Assembly: GCA_027011835.1 (NCBI GenBank)
Contig: JALUZN010000523.1
Coordinates: 1-16,040 of the forward strand
DNA: 16,040 nucleotides
DNA from: Draconibacterium sp.
GTDB lineage: Bacteria > Bacteroidota > Bacteroidia > Bacteroidales > Prolixibacteraceae
Direction of reading: 5' to 3'
Positions 8,151-15,297 of the stretch are shown here, piece by piece. The position numbers were made by a program, and so were the translations under genes. A model generated the notes under the pieces. The model was not told the origin of the DNA. It made no database searches and saw nothing but the letters and a program-made list of their open reading frames with translations. How positions within the stretch are numbered: the first letter of the stretch is position 1; every line of letters begins with the position of its first letter.

Positions 8151-8179
8151 CAAAGATAATTAATCAATCAACAATTCAA
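8151..8179 (-). promoter_or_regulatory. Candidate Bacteroidetes promoter for the thrS operon
   Basis: On the minus strand TATCTTTG (8158-8151) matches the TAnnTTTG -7 consensus exactly. A TTG (8179-8177) lies 18 bases upstream, close to the usual -33 spacing. Transcription would begin near 8145 and run through a leader of about 145 bases before thrS. Confidence 0.5.
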
Positions 8180-8286
8180 TGTTTTAAACTTCGAGATGTT
8201 AAGCATATGTAATAAAATCTCAACATTTGCGCAATTTATTTTTTAGAAGCTGAATTCGATAACCTAAAATTTACCGATATTCTTTT

Positions 8287-8294
8287 TACATTTG
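8287..8294 (+). promoter_or_regulatory. Candidate -7 element for the cytochrome b operon
   Basis: TACATTTG matches TAnnTTTG exactly and lies 17 bases before the ATG at 8312, which implies a very short leader. No good TTTG -33 element is visible at the expected distance. Confidence 0.4.
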
Positions 8295-8311
8295 CCTTCA
8301 TTACAATTTTT

Positions 8312-9583
8312 ATGGGAAACGATAAAATAAAACACTCTGTTTTAACCGGCTTTTTACTGCATTTGCATCCTAAAAAAGTAAATAGTGAGGCAATAAAATA
8401 TACAAGAACCTTTGGATTGGGTGGTATAAATATCCTCCTTTTTGTTATTCTTGCATTTACAGGATTGCTGTTGCGTTTTTCGTATATGCCCACACCCGAA
8501 CGTGCGTACGATTCGATTGTTTCATTTCAAAACAATACGCTTTTCGGTTCGTTAATCCGAAACATTCACCATTGGAGTGCAATGTTTATGGTAATTACCA
8601 CTTTTTTGCATTTGCTCCGGGTTTTTTATTCGCAGTCGATTTATTACGAACGAAAAAAAAATTGGTATTACGGACTGATTTTACTACTTGTTGTTTTGGC
8701 GTTTAATTTTACCGGTTACCTTTTACCGTGGGACCAGCTTTCGTACTGGGCGGTAACAATTATGACCAACATTATTGAATACGTGCCGTTTGTTGGCGAA
8801 TGGCTTGCAAATTTAATTCGTGGTGGCGAGATTGTTAACGAAAATACGCTGCTTAACTTCTACAATTTTCACACCGCACTGCTACCAATTCTTTCTACAG
8901 TTTTTGTGGTGCTGCACTTTTGGTTAATCAGAAAAGCAAAAGGAGTAACGGTAGCCAACAACAACGAACAAAAAATGGTAAACGTAAACCCTGCACTTAT
9001 TTCGAAAGAGGTTATTGTTGCGCTATTTACGTTAGCAGTTGTAATTTTTATTGGGCTGTTTTTTAATGCGCCACTTCTCGAAAAAGCAAACCCGATGGTA
9101 AGTCCGAATCCAAGCAAAGCCCCCTGGTATTTTTTGGGATTCCAGGAGTTGCTTATCAATCTTCACCCTATTATTGCAACGTTGATTATTCCGTCGGCAT
9201 TAACTTTTTTCTTTATCTTCATTCCAAAAGTTAGTATAAAAAACGAGAAAGTTGGCAGATGGTTTTATTCAGAAAAAGGAAAAAGAATTATAGTTTATTC
9301 GGTTCTGTTTGCTGTTGTAACCACCTCGCTTTTAATTCTTATTTTAGAGTACTGGTTGCATTTAAACAAGCTCGATATTCCACTGTTTATAAGCACCGGA
9401 ATTATTCCACTGTTTATGTATTTAATACCGGCCGGCACATTTATTTTTATATTAAAGAAGAAACTTAAAGCAGATAAGATTGAATTGATTCTTGCTTTAG
9501 CAACAATTATTTTCACATCGTACATTGTAATGAGTTTTGTTGGAATTTGGTTAAGAGGCGAAGCAATGCATTTGATTTTTTAG
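8312..9583 (+). CDS. Cytochrome b of a bc-type (Rieske/cytochrome b) complex
   Basis: Membrane di-heme cytochrome that oxidises quinol and sends electrons to the Rieske protein and across the membrane. The 423 residues hold nine probable membrane helices. Haem ligand candidates are H86/H100 in helix B (13 residues between) and H187/H202 in helix D (14 between, the b6f-type spacing). LLPWDQ (137-142) resembles cytochrome b6. The residue matching the b6 cysteine that anchors haem cn is a glycine (FGLGG, about 34-38), so that haem is not expected. The Qo-site PEWY motif is replaced by APWY (270-273), a variant I recall from other bacterial b subunits paired with multihaem cytochromes. The N-terminal b6-like and C-terminal subunit IV-like halves are fused. 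It is first in an operon with Rieske and octahaem cytochrome genes; the next gene starts 11 bases on. Confidence 0.93.
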   Translation: MGNDKIKHSVLTGFLLHLHPKKVNSEAIKYTRTFGLGGINILLFVILAFTGLLLRFSYMPTPERAYDSIVSFQNNTLFGSLIRNIHHWSAMFMVITTFLHLLRVFYSQSIYYERKKNWYYGLILLLVVLAFNFTGYLLPWDQLSYWAVTIMTNIIEYVPFVGEWLANLIRGGEIVNENTLLNFYNFHTALLPILSTVFVVLHFWLIRKAKGVTVANNNEQKMVNVNPALISKEVIVALFTLAVVIFIGLFFNAPLLEKANPMVSPNPSKAPWYFLGFQELLINLHPIIATLIIPSALTFFFIFIPKVSIKNEKVGRWFYSEKGKRIIVYSVLFAVVTTSLLILILEYWLHLNKLDIPLFISTGIIPLFMYLIPAGTFIFILKKKLKADKIELILALATIIFTSYIVMSFVGIWLRGEAMHLIF

Positions 9584-9594
9584 CAAACAAAAAG

Positions 9595-10044
9595 ATGAAA
9601 AGACGCAATTTTTTTAAAAAGATAATTCTTGGAATTGTAGGCATCGAAACCGGATACCTTGTTTTCGACTCGTTTAAAAAGAAAAAGAAAAAAGCCGTAT
9701 CCAGAGATTTGTTTGAAGCCGGAAGAATTGATTCATTCGAAAAAAACAGAATGTATCCGTTTAACTCAGGTAAGTTTTACCTTTCGGTTTTCGAAAACGG
9801 TGGGATGTTGGCCATTTCAATAAAATGTACGCATTTGGGGTGCATTGTTCAACCCGACAACGATGGTTTTCTGTGCCCCTGCCACGCTTCGGCATTCGAT
9901 AAACACGGCGAAGTTGTTTCGCCACCAGCAACGCGGGCTTTAGATATTTTTCCAATTGTAGTGTCCGACGGAAAAATACTGGTCGATACAAATTCGCCGA
10001 TAAAAAGAAAAGGGTTTAAAAAATCTCAATTAACTTTTGTTTAA
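9595..10044 (+). CDS. Rieske [2Fe-2S] protein of the bc-type complex
   Basis: Accepts electrons from quinol at the Qo site of cytochrome b. With the ATG at 9595 the product has 149 residues. MKRRNFFKK is a twin-arginine-like motif followed by a short hydrophobic helix (about 10-24), as expected for Tat-exported, membrane-anchored Rieske proteins. Box I is CTHLGC (C78 and H80 ligands, C83 disulphide). Box II is CPCHAS (C94 and H97 ligands, C96 disulphide), with Ala in place of the usual Gly. I chose 9595 over an in-frame upstream start at 9547 because the latter overlaps cytochrome b and would bury the Tat motif. Its TAA overlaps the next ATG by one base (TAATG), indicating translational coupling to the octahaem gene. 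Confidence 0.93.
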   Translation: MKRRNFFKKIILGIVGIETGYLVFDSFKKKKKKAVSRDLFEAGRIDSFEKNRMYPFNSGKFYLSVFENGGMLAISIKCTHLGCIVQPDNDGFLCPCHASAFDKHGEVVSPPATRALDIFPIVVSDGKILVDTNSPIKRKGFKKSQLTFV

Positions 10045-12305
10045 TGGGTAGTTTTAAAAAATACAATACAACAAAAAGCATTCTTATCATTATAATTCTG
10101 CTCTTTTTGCCCGTGTATCTGTTAAAGCAACACTTTTTCGGGAACAATGCAAACAGCGACACTACTCCGCATTATGTTGGAAAAGAAGCGTGCATTGAAT
10201 GTCATCAGGCAGAATTCGACGACTGGACGGGCTCCGACCACGATTTAGCAATGGACATTGCAACCGACAGCACTGTTCTTGGCGATTTTAATAATGCTGT
10301 TCTTGTTGCAAATAATCAGACCAATAAATTCTATAAGCGCGACAACAAATTTTACGTTTATACCGACGGTGAAGATGGTAAAATGAAAGAGTTCGAAGTA
10401 AAATATGTATTTGGATACACGCCGCTTCAACAGTATTTGGTCGAGTTTGCCGGGGGCCGATTACAAACGCTTGCTCTTACCTGGAACACGTTGAAAAAGA
10501 ATTGGTATTATATGCCCGACTCGACTTACAAAGGGATGAACGTTGACCACACCAACTGGCTGCACTGGACGAACCAGGCACAAAACTGGAACTCGATGTG
10601 TGCCGACTGCCACTCGACCAATATTAAAAAGAATTACGACCTGAAAACCGATTCTTACCACACCACTTTTTCGGAAATCGACGTTAGCTGCGAAGCGTGC
10701 CACGGTCCGGCATCGGAGCATTTAAAATGGGCAAACCTTGCCGACTATGCCCGCAAAGATTTTAAGAACTACGGGTTACCGGTAAAAACCAGCGGTATCG
10801 ACAACATTCAATATGTAAATAATTGCGTACGCTGCCACTCGCGACGTGTAGCATTAGGCGACTTTGACCCGCTCTCGCCAACTATTTACAACCATACAAA
10901 CCCGGCAGTACCCGCTGCACCAGTCTGGTATATCGACGGGCAAATAAAAGAGGAAGATTATGTTTACGCTTCGTTTACGCAAAGCCGGATGTTTATGAAC
11001 GACGTACAGTGTAACGACTGCCACAATGTTCATTCAGGGAAACTTGTTTTAGAGGGAAACAAACTTTGCCTGCAATGTCACCGGGCCAGCGATTACGATA
11101 CACCCACACACACGCATCATAAGAATTATGGCGAAAAAGGCGATGCTTTAATTTCTGCTGCAGGAGTACATTTCGAAGTGGGCTCGGGCACACAATGTAT
11201 TAATTGCCATATACACGGGCAAAATTTCATGGGCGTTGATTACCGTCGCGACCACAGTTTTCGTATTCCGCGCCCCGACCTCTCGGAGAAGAACGGAACA
11301 CCCAATGCCTGCAACCAGTGCCACACTAACAAAAGTAACAAATGGGCAAGCAACTACATCGAAAAATGGTTTGGAACAAGCAGGCCTTATCAATACGGAG
11401 AGGCTTTTAGCGCAGCCATTAACGGCGATAAAGATGCCGATAAAAATTTACGCAAAATTATTACCGACGACCTTTATCCGACAAATATTAGAGCAATTGC
11501 AATTCAATACCTGAGCGATTCGACAGAAAACAAAACACTGTTAACAAAATTGCTACACAGCATTGAACCTGAACTAAGAATGGCCGCCATTAACCGATTT
11601 AATATCGATTCGGACAACGACATAAAAACCCTTTTGCCACTTCTGTACGACGAAACAAAAGCCGTAAGATTTGAAGCAATTAACCGGCTCTCTTTTGTCG
11701 ATTCGAAACTAATTCCGAAGAATTACAGGGCAGCATATAAAAAAGCCGAAACAGAGCGGTTGAATATTTTAAAGTACAACGCCGATTTCCCAACCGGAAA
11801 ATTTAATTTGGCAAACTTCTACTATCAAAACCACGACTATAAAAATGCCGAGCATTTTTTCCTTGCAACCATTAAGCAAGACCGCGAAATTGAGATGGCA
11901 AAGTTAAATTTAGCCAACCTTTACAGTGCAATGGGCAAGCCCCAAAAAGCGGAGAAAATTTTAGCCGACTTTGTTAAAGAGAACCCTGAAAACGGTATGG
12001 CAGTTTATAACTACGGATTAATTTTGTCGGAAAACAGGAAGTACAAAAAATCGCTTGAATATTTGGTTAAGGCCAGCGAGTTAAATCCCGACAACAGTCG
12101 TGTTGATTACAATACAGCAATGCTTTACGATTTCTTCGGAGAGAAAGCCAAAGCCGAAGAGTACCTAAAAAAAGCAATTCGGAAAGACAATTCTAATTTT
12201 GCCAACTACTCGAACTTATTGCAGTTTTACAATAAGAACAACCAAAAAAGTAAAGCAAAAAAACTTACTGCCGAAATTGAGAAGAAGTTTCCAAACCGGT
12301 TTTAA
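10044..12305 (+). CDS. Octahaem c-type cytochrome with TPR tail
   Basis: Large periplasmic, membrane-anchored electron carrier of 753 residues. A signal-anchor helix lies at about 12-27. Eight CxxCH haem c sites follow: CIECH (50), CADCH (186), CEACH (216), CVRCH (261), CNDCH (323), CLQCH (342), CINCH (385) and CNQCH (423). The layout resembles the cytochrome c554/multihaem family. Residues about 470-560 look like HEAT-type helical repeats, and about 580-750 contain tetratricopeptide repeats (for example KLNLANLYSAMGKPQKAEKIL), probably for protein docking. It overlaps the Rieske stop by one base. No separate cytochrome c1 or f gene is present, so I infer that this protein accepts electrons from the Rieske centre. 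A role with an outside electron acceptor or terminal reductase is possible but not shown. No clear terminator follows. Confidence 0.93.
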   Translation: MGSFKKYNTTKSILIIIILLFLPVYLLKQHFFGNNANSDTTPHYVGKEACIECHQAEFDDWTGSDHDLAMDIATDSTVLGDFNNAVLVANNQTNKFYKRDNKFYVYTDGEDGKMKEFEVKYVFGYTPLQQYLVEFAGGRLQTLALTWNTLKKNWYYMPDSTYKGMNVDHTNWLHWTNQAQNWNSMCADCHSTNIKKNYDLKTDSYHTTFSEIDVSCEACHGPASEHLKWANLADYARKDFKNYGLPVKTSGIDNIQYVNNCVRCHSRRVALGDFDPLSPTIYNHTNPAVPAAPVWYIDGQIKEEDYVYASFTQSRMFMNDVQCNDCHNVHSGKLVLEGNKLCLQCHRASDYDTPTHTHHKNYGEKGDALISAAGVHFEVGSGTQCINCHIHGQNFMGVDYRRDHSFRIPRPDLSEKNGTPNACNQCHTNKSNKWASNYIEKWFGTSRPYQYGEAFSAAINGDKDADKNLRKIITDDLYPTNIRAIAIQYLSDSTENKTLLTKLLHSIEPELRMAAINRFNIDSDNDIKTLLPLLYDETKAVRFEAINRLSFVDSKLIPKNYRAAYKKAETERLNILKYNADFPTGKFNLANFYYQNHDYKNAEHFFLATIKQDREIEMAKLNLANLYSAMGKPQKAEKILADFVKENPENGMAVYNYGLILSENRKYKKSLEYLVKASELNPDNSRVDYNTAMLYDFFGEKAKAEEYLKKAIRKDNSNFANYSNLLQFYNKNNQKSKAKKLTAEIEKKFPNRF

Positions 12306-12473
12306 TAATGCATGAGTAACAAACTTTACTTTTGTGTCTGTTCCCAATAAATCTTTTTTATTCATCATCATTACCTGTTAAGCGTATCAGGATTGATAAA
12401 TATACAATTGGAATTGTTAAAGCCATAATTCATTAAACATTACTAGTGGAGTTGAAAGAAATTAATCCATGTT

Positions 12474-12527
12474 AAATCCTCAAAAATATACTTTTACGAC
12501 ACCGGGTTACTCTGTTACCTGCTTGGT
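12474..12527 (+). repeat. 54-bp direct repeat, upstream copy (ATPase gene fragment)
   Basis: Identical to 13533-13586 at 53 of 54 bases; the one difference is C at 12491 against T at 13550. In one frame it encodes SKIYFYDTGLLCYLLG, the conserved segment of the DUF4143-type ATPase downstream, and then hits TAA. It is an isolated gene fragment in the same orientation, 1,059 bases upstream. Confidence 0.9.
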
Positions 12528-12724
12528 TAAAGATTATACAATAAGGTTCTTTTTGTACTGCGCGATATTTGGCTACTAAAGTTTAAACAACTTCGTAAAA
12601 AGAAATTTGACCAATAATAATAAAAACCTTATTAACCTAATTGTAAATTGAATACAACAATTTATGCACATTTTGGGATAATATCGATGACACTTAAACT
12701 GCCACCACATTGGTTATTAAAATC

Positions 12725-12756
12725 TTTGTTCAATACAAACAAAATAACTATTTTTA
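12725..12756 (+). promoter_or_regulatory. Candidate Bacteroidetes promoter for the ATPase gene
   Basis: TTTG (12725-12728) and TATTTTTA (12749-12756, one mismatch to TAnnTTTG) are 20 bases apart, close to the Bacteroidetes -33/-7 arrangement. The predicted leader before the ATG at 12792 is about 30 bases. Confidence 0.45.
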
Positions 12757-12791
12757 TGCAAAATAGACATCCAATATCTAAATAGCATAAA

Positions 12792-13949
12792 ATGATAAAG
12801 AGAGAAATGGCAAAGGGCATCATCGATGCACTAAAAGTAATGCCGGCAGTTACCGTTACCGGCCCGAGGCAGTCGGGTAAAACAACTTTGGTTAAAAACC
12901 TGTTGCCCGATTATAAATATATAAATCTGGAAGACCTCGAAATTAGAGCATTTGCAACAGACGACCCCAAAGGTTTTTTAAAAACAGCAGGCGAAAAAGC
13001 CATATTCGACGAAATACAAAATGTGCCCCAACTTTTTTCCTATTTGCAGGTTGAAATTGATGCTGCCGGAAAGAATGGGATGTATGTTCTTACCGGTTCC
13101 AATAATTTTTTGTTGATGCAAAGTATTTCTCAATCGCTCGCCGGAAGAGTTGCCATATTTCATTTGCTACCTTTTTCGCACAATGAAATCAATCTGTCAC
13201 CTGATATTTCACTCGAACAAATAATGCATAAAGGATTTTACCCCCGGCTTTTTCAGCACGAAATAAACTACCAAAACTGGTACGCCGACTATTTGTCGAC
13301 TTACATCGAAAAAGATGTAAGAAAATTAATAAATGTGGGAGACATAAATTCGTTCCGCGACTTTATAAAATTATGTGCTGCACGTACAGGGCAACTTATA
13401 AATTTCAGCGAGATAGGGAACGAACTGTCGGTGTCGTACCAAACGGTTAAACGGTGGCTATCGGTTTTAGAGACCGGTTATATCCTTTTCCGGTTAAACC
13501 CCTATTCAAAAAATTTAAATAAACGGATTATAAAATCCTCAAAAATATATTTTTACGACACCGGGTTACTCTGTTACCTGCTTGGTGTAAAATTGCCCGA
13601 AGACCTTCAATATCACCATTTAAAGGGTTTTATTTTTGAATCGTTCGTAATTGCTGAAGTAAGAAAACAGATTTATAACCGACAATTAAATGGTGATATC
13701 TGGTTCTTCCGCGACTCGAACGGAAATGAAGTAGATGCGATAATTGAAGCCCCCGGAATGGTTAAAGCCATTGAAATAAAATCGGGTAAAACTGTTGTAA
13801 AACAATTTTTTAAAGGACTTGATTACTGGTCGAAAATACCGGGCAACGAAAAATCGGAACAATACCTTGTTTTTGCAGGCGACGGTAAACAAATGCGATC
13901 AGACTCGCTTGTACTCGACTGGCGTTCGGTTAACGAGATTTTGAAATAG
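12792..13949 (+). CDS. AAA_14/DUF4143-type ATPase with PD-(D/E)xK-like tail
   Basis: Cytosolic P-loop protein of 385 residues, a family common in Bacteroidetes and archaea but with no settled function. The AAA_14 domain has a Walker A GPRQSGKTT (about 24-32), a Walker B AIFDEIQ (about 70-76) and a sensor-like LTGSNNFLL (about 100-108). SLAGRVAIFHLLPFS follows, the usual boundary motif. A winged-helix-like part (SVSYQTVKRWLSVLETGYI) and KIYFYDTGLLCYLLG belong to the DUF4143 region. The C-terminal FRDSNGNEVDAIIE and KAIEIKSGKT fit an E-V-D/E-x-K restriction-type fold. It seems intact and has its own candidate promoter. Copies of this family are often scattered through a genome and found in accessory regions. 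A 54-bp piece of the gene is repeated upstream, and the SUMF1 remnant follows directly after its stop. Confidence 0.92.
   Translation: MIKREMAKGIIDALKVMPAVTVTGPRQSGKTTLVKNLLPDYKYINLEDLEIRAFATDDPKGFLKTAGEKAIFDEIQNVPQLFSYLQVEIDAAGKNGMYVLTGSNNFLLMQSISQSLAGRVAIFHLLPFSHNEINLSPDISLEQIMHKGFYPRLFQHEINYQNWYADYLSTYIEKDVRKLINVGDINSFRDFIKLCAARTGQLINFSEIGNELSVSYQTVKRWLSVLETGYILFRLNPYSKNLNKRIIKSSKIYFYDTGLLCYLLGVKLPEDLQYHHLKGFIFESFVIAEVRKQIYNRQLNGDIWFFRDSNGNEVDAIIEAPGMVKAIEIKSGKTVVKQFFKGLDYWSKIPGNEKSEQYLVFAGDGKQMRSDSLVLDWRSVNEILK
13533..13586 (+). repeat. 54-bp direct repeat, copy inside the ATPase gene
   Basis: Partner of 12474-12527. It encodes the SKIYFYDTGLLCYLLG segment of the DUF4143 region in the intact gene, so this copy is the likely source or the homologue of the lost one. 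Confidence 0.9.
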
Positions 13950-13960
13950 TTCTCCCAATA

Positions 13961-14212
13961 AAAAAACAGGCCAACGAGTTGGCTATTTTCGATATGAGCG
14001 GCAATGTTTATGAGTGGTGTGCTGATTGGTTTAAAAAATATCGTCGTACCAGCCAAACCAACCCCACCGGGCCGGCATCCGGTTCGAGCCGGGTTTTACG
14101 AGGTGGTTGCTGTTCCTACTACGCCCACTACAGCCGGGTTGCATCCCGCTACTACCGCCCCCCAAGTAACAGTAGCCGCATCATAGGATTTCGTGTTGCC
14201 CACAATTTATAG
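13961..14212 (+). pseudogene. 5'-truncated SUMF1/formylglycine-generating-enzyme-like gene
   Basis: Only the C-terminal 80 or so residues of a SUMF1-type (C-type-lectin-fold) protein remain. KKQANELAIFDMSGNVYEWC begins the similarity at 13961, followed by ADWFKKYRR, SRVLRGG and a final GFRVAHNL before TAG. Intact family members need several hundred residues. The first recognisable codon is 11 bases after the ATPase stop, and the rest of the domain is not in the window, so the 5' part is lost. An internal ATG (13994) falls within the conserved DMSGNV motif and is unlikely to be a real start. Base use differs from the surroundings, with many codons ending in C. The tail has the make-up of a retroelement variable region, described separately. 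I see no ribosome-binding site. Confidence 0.8.
14099..14194 (+). other. Putative diversity-generating-retroelement variable region
   Basis: From the RGG codons to GFR the reading frame has the same length and fixed residues as the SUMF1-type variable regions of diversity-generating retroelements (RGG…A…RV…R…P…IGFR). The positions that are usually Asn (AAC in templates) are instead Tyr, Ser, His, Arg or Pro in codons ending in C or T (TAC, TCC, CAC, AGC, CGC, CCC). That is the pattern expected after adenine-directed mutagenesis of AAC codons. No template repeat or reverse transcriptase is present in the window, so this would be a remote or orphan target. Confidence 0.5.
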
Positions 14213-14258
14213 GAAGATATTTTGTCCGGGTTTCGAAGCTAATGAAGTTTATAAATCC

Positions 14259-14276
14259 AGCTTAAAAGCTCTTTTT
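14259..14276 (+). terminator. Weak candidate terminator or hairpin after the SUMF1 remnant
   Basis: The palindrome AGCTTAAAAGCT (14259-14270) is followed by CTTTTTA on the plus strand. The stem is only 4-5 bp, so termination is uncertain. It lies about 50 bases past the SUMF1 stop and between two convergent genes. Confidence 0.25.
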
Positions 14277-14295
14277 ATCGAGAAAAAATAAGAAA

Positions 14296-15297
14296 CTATA
14301 ACGATAACCCCCAATGCGATTTTATGTATTCAAAAGAATCGCGCATACCAAGAGGTTGCGACGAGGCCGATGCACGAATATAAAATTCCTCTTTATCTTT
14401 TTTCCCACAGAACACCGGTTTATCGCTTTTATCGACACTTACAATACAAACATCTTTTTCGTTTAACGAAATTATATTGATTGAAATAAACAGATGACAG
14501 CTTTTCCCCAAATCCTGGTTTATACTATTGGTTAATGCCAACATAAATCCGTCGCGGTTCTTTTTACTAAGCGTTTTATAATCGTTTTCCAATCCAATGG
14601 CATTTCCTTCGTCGTCAATTCCAATAAACAACATTCCGCCTTCGGTATTCAGAAATGCCGAAATTGTTTTTGTAATTACACTCACAAGTTCTTTATTAAC
14701 TTTTTCCTGCCGGTAGTCCCACCGCAACGACGATTTAAACTCAATAAAATCGTTTTCACCTTTTTCAACAATTACCTGCCAGTCATTTTTCGATTCAAAA
14801 TCGTACAACCGTTTTATTTTGCGCTTGTTTTTAACTCCGCGAACCAATAAAATAACAATAATCAGAATCAGTGTAAACACAATTCCAATAATCCAATACA
14901 ATGTGCTCCTGTCTTTTTTAAACAGCTTCCAATTATCGACAATCTCAATCAAATCATCGTCGCTTATTTTTTCAATTCCCGAGACGATAAGACTCAGCAT
15001 TTCACTGTTTCCCTTTTTTACTGCCGGACGCATTTTCTCGGCAAACAATGTTTCAAAAATATAATATCCCGCCGGAGGTGCAGGTTGTTTATATTTTCCA
15101 ACCGGGTTGGGAACATCGTAGGTAAATGCATCGACACTTTGCAAATGAATTGCATTAATTAGCGAGGCGTACGACTTTAGAGTAATTACTTCAAAGTTTG
15201 GGTAATTCTTTCGAAGAAACGACTGAGCAAGATTATTCTCGACCAAATTTATTGGCGTATTTAAGTTTTTAAGCGAATCGATTTTAATTGTATTTTT
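14296..15297 (-). pseudogene. 3' part of frameshifted sensor gene: TM helix and AlbA_2 domain
   Basis: Continuation, in another frame, of the solute-binding sensor gene upstream. From the A run at 15293-15297 the frame reads NTIKIDSLKNLNTPINLVENN, then the second half of a type 3 solute-binding domain. A membrane helix follows (YWIIGIVFTLILIIVILLV, about 115-136 counted from the TTG at 15246) with a basic inner edge (KNKRKIKR). The cytoplasmic part is an AlbA_2/Schlafen-type domain: ENDFIEFKSSL, then FLNTEGGMLFIGIDDEGNAIGL and FYIRASASSQPL. That domain class is found in putative nucleic-acid-binding regulators. Restoring one base joins both parts into a protein of about 449 residues (15644 to 14296). 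Both halves look well conserved, so the break is recent or a sequencing error in a homopolymer. It converges on the ATPase/SUMF1 region. Confidence 0.8.

Larger units (their letters stand above)
8001..8311. other. Divergent intergenic region between thrS and cytochrome b
   Basis: A 311-base AT-rich gap between two divergent operons. I see no convincing gene. Besides the two candidate promoters listed separately, the thrS side is an A-rich, probably weakly structured leader when read on the minus strand. I could not identify a riboswitch or a transcription-attenuating hairpin. Confidence 0.7.
12306..12791. other. Gene-poor stretch with decayed gene fragments
   Basis: A 486-base interval without a convincing gene. 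Its distinct content is a 54-bp copy of part of the downstream ATPase gene (12474-12527) and a candidate promoter near its right end. After the copied segment, the same frame runs past one stop and then reads open as VLFVLRDIWLLKFKQLRKKK to a stop near 12618, which could be the tail of a lost gene. On the minus strand 12426-12358 encodes 22 residues (MALTIPIVYLSILIRLTGND…). Neither is long enough to call. The region looks like the scar of old insertions or deletions. Confidence 0.6.

Noticed and set aside
7753..8163. 136-codon plus-strand frame antisense to the start of thrS
   Set aside because: It is the complement of conserved thrS coding sequence and then AT-rich leader, with no recognisable protein features.
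9547..9594. Upstream start for the Rieske protein at 9547
   Set aside because: It overlaps the end of cytochrome b and places 16 unrelated residues ahead of a good Tat motif that starts at the ATG 9595.
12469..12579. 36-codon frame starting MLNPQKY across the upstream 54-bp repeat
   Set aside because: It reads the ATPase fragment in the wrong frame, has no ribosome-binding site and resembles nothing known to me.
14004..14186. 60-codon frame overlapping the SUMF1 remnant in another phase
   Set aside because: The SUMF1 motifs fix the other frame; this one is a by-product of the C-rich codons.
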